NCBI GenBank assembly: GCA_008694505.1
Contig: VZDJ01004556.1
Coordinates: forward strand, 77,041 to 141,040
Direction of reading: 5' to 3'
DNA: 64,000 nucleotides
Origin: Cyanoderma ruficeps
Lineage: Eukaryota; Chordata; Aves; Passeriformes; Timaliidae
Positions 60,745-64,000 of the stretch are shown piece after piece; positions within the stretch are counted from its first letter, which is position 1, and each line of letters starts with the position of its first letter. Position numbers and translations under genes: made by a program. The notes under the pieces were generated by a model. It was not told where the DNA came from. It saw only the letters and a list, made by a program, of their open reading frames with translations, and searched no databases.

Positions 60745-63700
60745 GTACGGGGCGGGACGGGCGCGGGGGGTAGCGTCGGCCCTGGCAGGGGCCGAAGCTC
60801 GAAGGGGCGGCGGGAGAACGCGGGCCCTCGGCTGAGGGGCAGCAGCGGCCTCTGGGGAGGGCGGGCAGGGTGTGCGAGTGGCTGCTGAGGTACCTGCGGG
60901 GACGTCACCGTGACACTGGCGGGGACATTCTCCTCAGCGTCCCGGGCACTCGCAGCCCGCTGTAGGGCTGCCGCTCACCCTTAAATGGCCGGATTTGCTT
61001 AGAAATGGAGTTGTCACGGAGGGCCTTGTGGGGCTGGCCCTGAGGGGGATTTGCCAGGACCCCTGGTCCTGTGACCGGCCACAAATCTGCTGCCCCCACG
61101 CTTGAGATCGGGGGCTCCTTTGGTGCCTTGGAAAGCCTTGTCTGACTGACTCTGCCTCCCTTGCCCGCCCTTGTTCCCGAAATACCATCCTGCCGGTCGG
61201 GTTTGTTTTTGTGCAAGGAGAATAGCTCTAAAGACCTGAGCTTCTATCTCGTTGCCGTATACAGGCTGATAGTATATTTTTTTTATCATATCCTGCAGTA
61301 CAAGGAGTTTTAAATCTTCAAAGTCCTTTTTCTAATCTCTGTGCCTGCTTTATAAATAATGCAAAACTTTTTGAGTCTTCCTCATTAAAGCGCATTTCTC
61401 TGTCTAGGAAGGATTGCATATACCAATCATTTAATTGTAATCTTTTTGCAATTTCTGTATCCTGTACAAGTTCATCCTCTTCAGGTGAATAATGATGGAG
61501 ACCTGGAGTGTCTCACTGTAAATTACCACAATGTAACTACAAGAGAAATTTTTTAATACTCCTTCAGAACCAAGAATCTTGGTGCTTGTGTGTCAAAATA
61601 ATGTTGAACTATTGGAACAGATTTCTGTTTGTAGAACCCAGTGACAGTGACCTGGTTCAGATTGGTCTTGATAAGCCCCCTGCCTTAAATTCAGCATTGA
61701 ATTCTGGTCTTAAAGTGCATTACTGTTTATAGATCTGTAATTCATAGTTAGATTTTGTTTGCCTTTGTAAACAGCTCAGGTGTTGTTTGGAGCACAAGTG
61801 GAAAGGCACTTCTAAATATTAGTTTTCCATGTGAAGTTAGTAACTGGTTTTGGAGCTCACTGATCTGTGAAATTATGTCCATGAGATTTAAGATTTCTAG
61901 CAATTTGGAATAGAATGAATGAGTTTCTTAAAGCAATTGCTGATTTCAGTGTTCAGCAGAAAAAAAATCAATCCCCATACAGTGTATATATAATTTTTTA
62001 AAAGATTTCTGATTTATATCTGGAGGTTTTGAGTAATTATAAAACCATACTGCCCCCGTTGTTTTGACCAAAACTTAGCTAAAAATGCAAAATTTAAGTT
62101 CTTGTGCAAATTAAGAGATCCCTTCTGTGTCTTAACCCTGTTCTGTGGAGTGGTATGTAGTAGTGAATGTGACATTTTCATATGTGCTCAGATCTGAGAA
62201 CATTTTGAGTGTGTGAGAAGGTTGGTTAGTAATGAGAAGCAGAAATACTAAACTGTAGGGGTGAAATATTAAACATTGTGTAACTTCTGTGATTTTTGGG
62301 GATGATCCATTCCTTACTGCCGTGAGGTAAATAGTGTTCATGCAGCCAATGCAGAAACTTAAGAGGTTAATGAAAATGATACTGCTATGAAGCTATCTGT
62401 TATTCCAGCCATAAAGGAAACAAGGACTACCTGTGGCAGAGAGAGCAGGTCGTGTGCATCCACCAAACCCAATCTTCCCTGCTTTGGCCTGAGGTGTGGT
62501 ATTGGAGCTTTGATGTTGCAGGAGGGAAGTTCTCTGAGCTGAATTCTCTGAGCTAAATTCTCTGAAATATTGCTGTATTTGGGGGTGTTGATTTATATTC
62601 AAGGATGCCTTTTTACCCACCTCTAGGCAGTACTGCTATAACTAGTTCCAAGGTTCTCAGAATTCTGCACTTTAGGAGTTGTTTTGTCTTTGCATTCCTT
62701 TTCGCTAAGAACGTACATCAGTGGTGATCAACACTGGTTAGTCTGAGGGTTTTTTAATCTGTATTAAATTTCTCAGTATGGAAAATTGTTCAGAGTAGAA
62801 TTTTCCTCTGTCTTCACTTTGGGAAGTGACTCCTGAGGGAATATTTTAGCCTAGTCTTCAACTCTCTGCTTTCTAATGCTGTTACCAGTGCTGAGTACCT
62901 GTGAATATCTAATTGGCATACCATAATAACTAGAATATTTGTGTTTAATGGTATTTTTAATGCATAGTAGTATTTGTATTAATTTCTGCGTGTGTGGCCT
63001 TTCCCCGGTTTTACAACTTGTGCATCTATTAAATTTAGTAATTAGACTGAGTGGTAACATAAGATTTGAATTTGTTTTTATTTCAGGCTCATTTAACAGT
63101 TTCCCTGTAGTAAGCTTAGTGCAAATGGAGCCTCAACTAAATCTTAGTCATCAGTGCTTCAGTAAATGTCTAGGTTCAATTAATTCATCAGTATTGCTGT
63201 GGGAGAAGGAAATTTTCTTTTAGTAGAAATTCCTTTTCCTTAACTCAGATATTTTCTTGCATGAGCAAGTTTAGAGCAAGGTGGATGTGGGTACAGAAAT
63301 ACTTGTCCTGGTGGGTACAGCAGCTGAAGTTTCACTACAGTCAGGAAATTTACATCCATAGTTTTAAAGAAAGCTGCAGTATCTCATGACATGAGACTGG
63401 TGAGGATATCTTGTTGTTTTTCGTGGCCAACACAATATGAGAATTAAAGCTGTTATGATGTTGTTTTGCTCTACTTTCTTTTTTGTTGCAGCCTTGAAGT
63501 CACTTTCCCCTCCTTGTCTCCTCCAGGTTTCTCATATCCCTGCTTTCCCACTTTGTGAACACAGCGCTGTGCTCAAGTTACCCATTAACCAGGCAGGAGT
63601 GGGTTTGTTAGATGGTTCTTGGCAAAGCATCATCCAGGATCCTCAGTCCTCAGAGCAGGTCTCCTGTTTGGGAAGGTCTCTTCTCACTGTGAAGTGATTT

Positions 63701-64000
63701 TTATTGGTGTGAAGGCAGAACTGGGGGTCAGTGGCAGACCTTTTGTCTTCAGGCAGTTGTCAACTAGGAAAATGCATAGGCAAAACATTCAGCAGTGTTG
63801 AGTTTAGGGCAGAAACCCCTCTAAGTGCCAAGATTTGCAACTTTGTGGCTGTGGAGAGTGGTGTGGATACAGGTGCAGGGTCATGTTTACCTTGGAATTT
63901 CTTCAGTGAATTGGATTGTATTCAGTCTTGACTGCTTGTCTCTGACACTCCCCAAGACCTGTGTTAACTGCTGGGAACGCTGTAAAGGATATGGCTCTTT
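60745..64000 (+). other. CHM: CHM intron 1 (5' part, runs off the right edge)
   Basis: GC-rich for about 200 bases, then ordinary AT-rich intron. I searched for the Leu-Pro-Glu-Ser type start of exon 2 and did not find it. A tract ending ttttttgttgcag at about 63479-63491 looks like an acceptor, but what follows does not encode CHM sequence. A 14-base tandem repeat lies at 62531-62568. No RNA gene or named repeat family recognised. Confidence 0.85.
62531..62568. repeat. 14-bp tandem repeat, about 2.7 copies
   Basis: Units tctctgagctgaat, tctctgagctaaat and a partial tctctgaaat are adjacent (62531-62544, 62545-62558, 62559-62568). Confidence 0.9.

Larger units (their letters stand above)
60340..60960. 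promoter_or_regulatory. CHM: CpG island at the CHM promoter and exon 1
   Basis: A sharp GC and CpG rise between AT-rich flanks, centred on the CHM start codon. It includes an ETS-type CCGGAA at 60630-60635, a TGACG half site at 60679-60683 (cgtgacggcg) and a YY1-type AAGATGGCGG at 60693-60702 that overlaps the start codon. No TATA box in a normal position is seen. This is a typical housekeeping CpG-island promoter. Confidence 0.9.

Noticed and set aside
63479..63520. Acceptor-like tract that might begin CHM exon 2
   Set aside because: The bases after the AG do not encode the conserved Leu-Pro-Glu-Ser region expected after the split Gly codon.
1..64000. CRISPR arrays, tRNA or rRNA genes, or bacterial-type systems
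   Set aside because: No spaced direct repeats, cloverleaf boxes or operon-like coding were seen, and the window is vertebrate nuclear DNA.

Overview
The window is vertebrate nuclear DNA, almost certainly from a bird. It holds CR1 LINE fragments with the typical avian 3' end, endogenous-retrovirus LTR-like sequences of avian type, AT-rich non-coding DNA with two sharp CpG islands, and single-N assembly gaps at 13500, 34091 and 46971. The CR1 and LTR sequence types look most like those of songbirds, but that is an impression from memory. There are no operons, CRISPR arrays or other prokaryotic features. Nearly all open reading frames are chance frames in intron, repeat or CpG-island DNA.

Two real coding exons can be defended, and both are first exons of genes running off the window. 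DACH2 exon 1 lies on the minus strand (42614-43098): 161 codons plus two bases, ending at a GTGAGC donor. CHM exon 1, encoding Rab escort protein 1, lies on the plus strand (60696-60744): 49 coding bases ending at a GTACGG donor. The genes are head to head with their start codons about 17.6 kb apart, the same pairing seen on the human X long arm (Xq21). In birds that block is autosomal in origin (chicken 4p, chromosome 4A of many other birds).

Layout. 1-42613 is DACH2 intron 1, without a recognisable exon 2. It contains an ERVL-like repeat (about 385-790), an LTR (about 1115-1490), a MIR-like ancient SINE (4365-4560), CR1 fragments (5357-5450, 7598-7770, 31362-32228), a CpG-dense patch (20201-20283), and a diverged tandem duplication of about 1.1 kb (32688-33758 and 34093-35187) with an LTR-like piece and a gap at its junction. 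Several repeat-free stretches look like candidate conserved regulatory elements. 42090-43640 is the DACH2 CpG-island promoter and first exon. 43641-59936 is intergenic, with two exon-like blocks on the plus strand (45749-45929 and 48021-48199) that may belong to an unannotated transcript. 59937-60160 is a CR1 fragment. 60340-60960 is the CHM CpG island, with a diverged tandem duplication carrying an AT-rich palindromic insert. 60745-64000 is CHM intron 1.

The two genes have unrelated jobs. DACH2 is a SKI/SNO/DAC-family transcriptional cofactor in development, with long introns that usually carry enhancers. CHM is a housekeeping gene for Rab prenylation. I found no new biological system. The best leads are the possible spliced transcript between the genes, the LTR-junction duplication, and the palindrome-bearing duplication in the CHM promoter.
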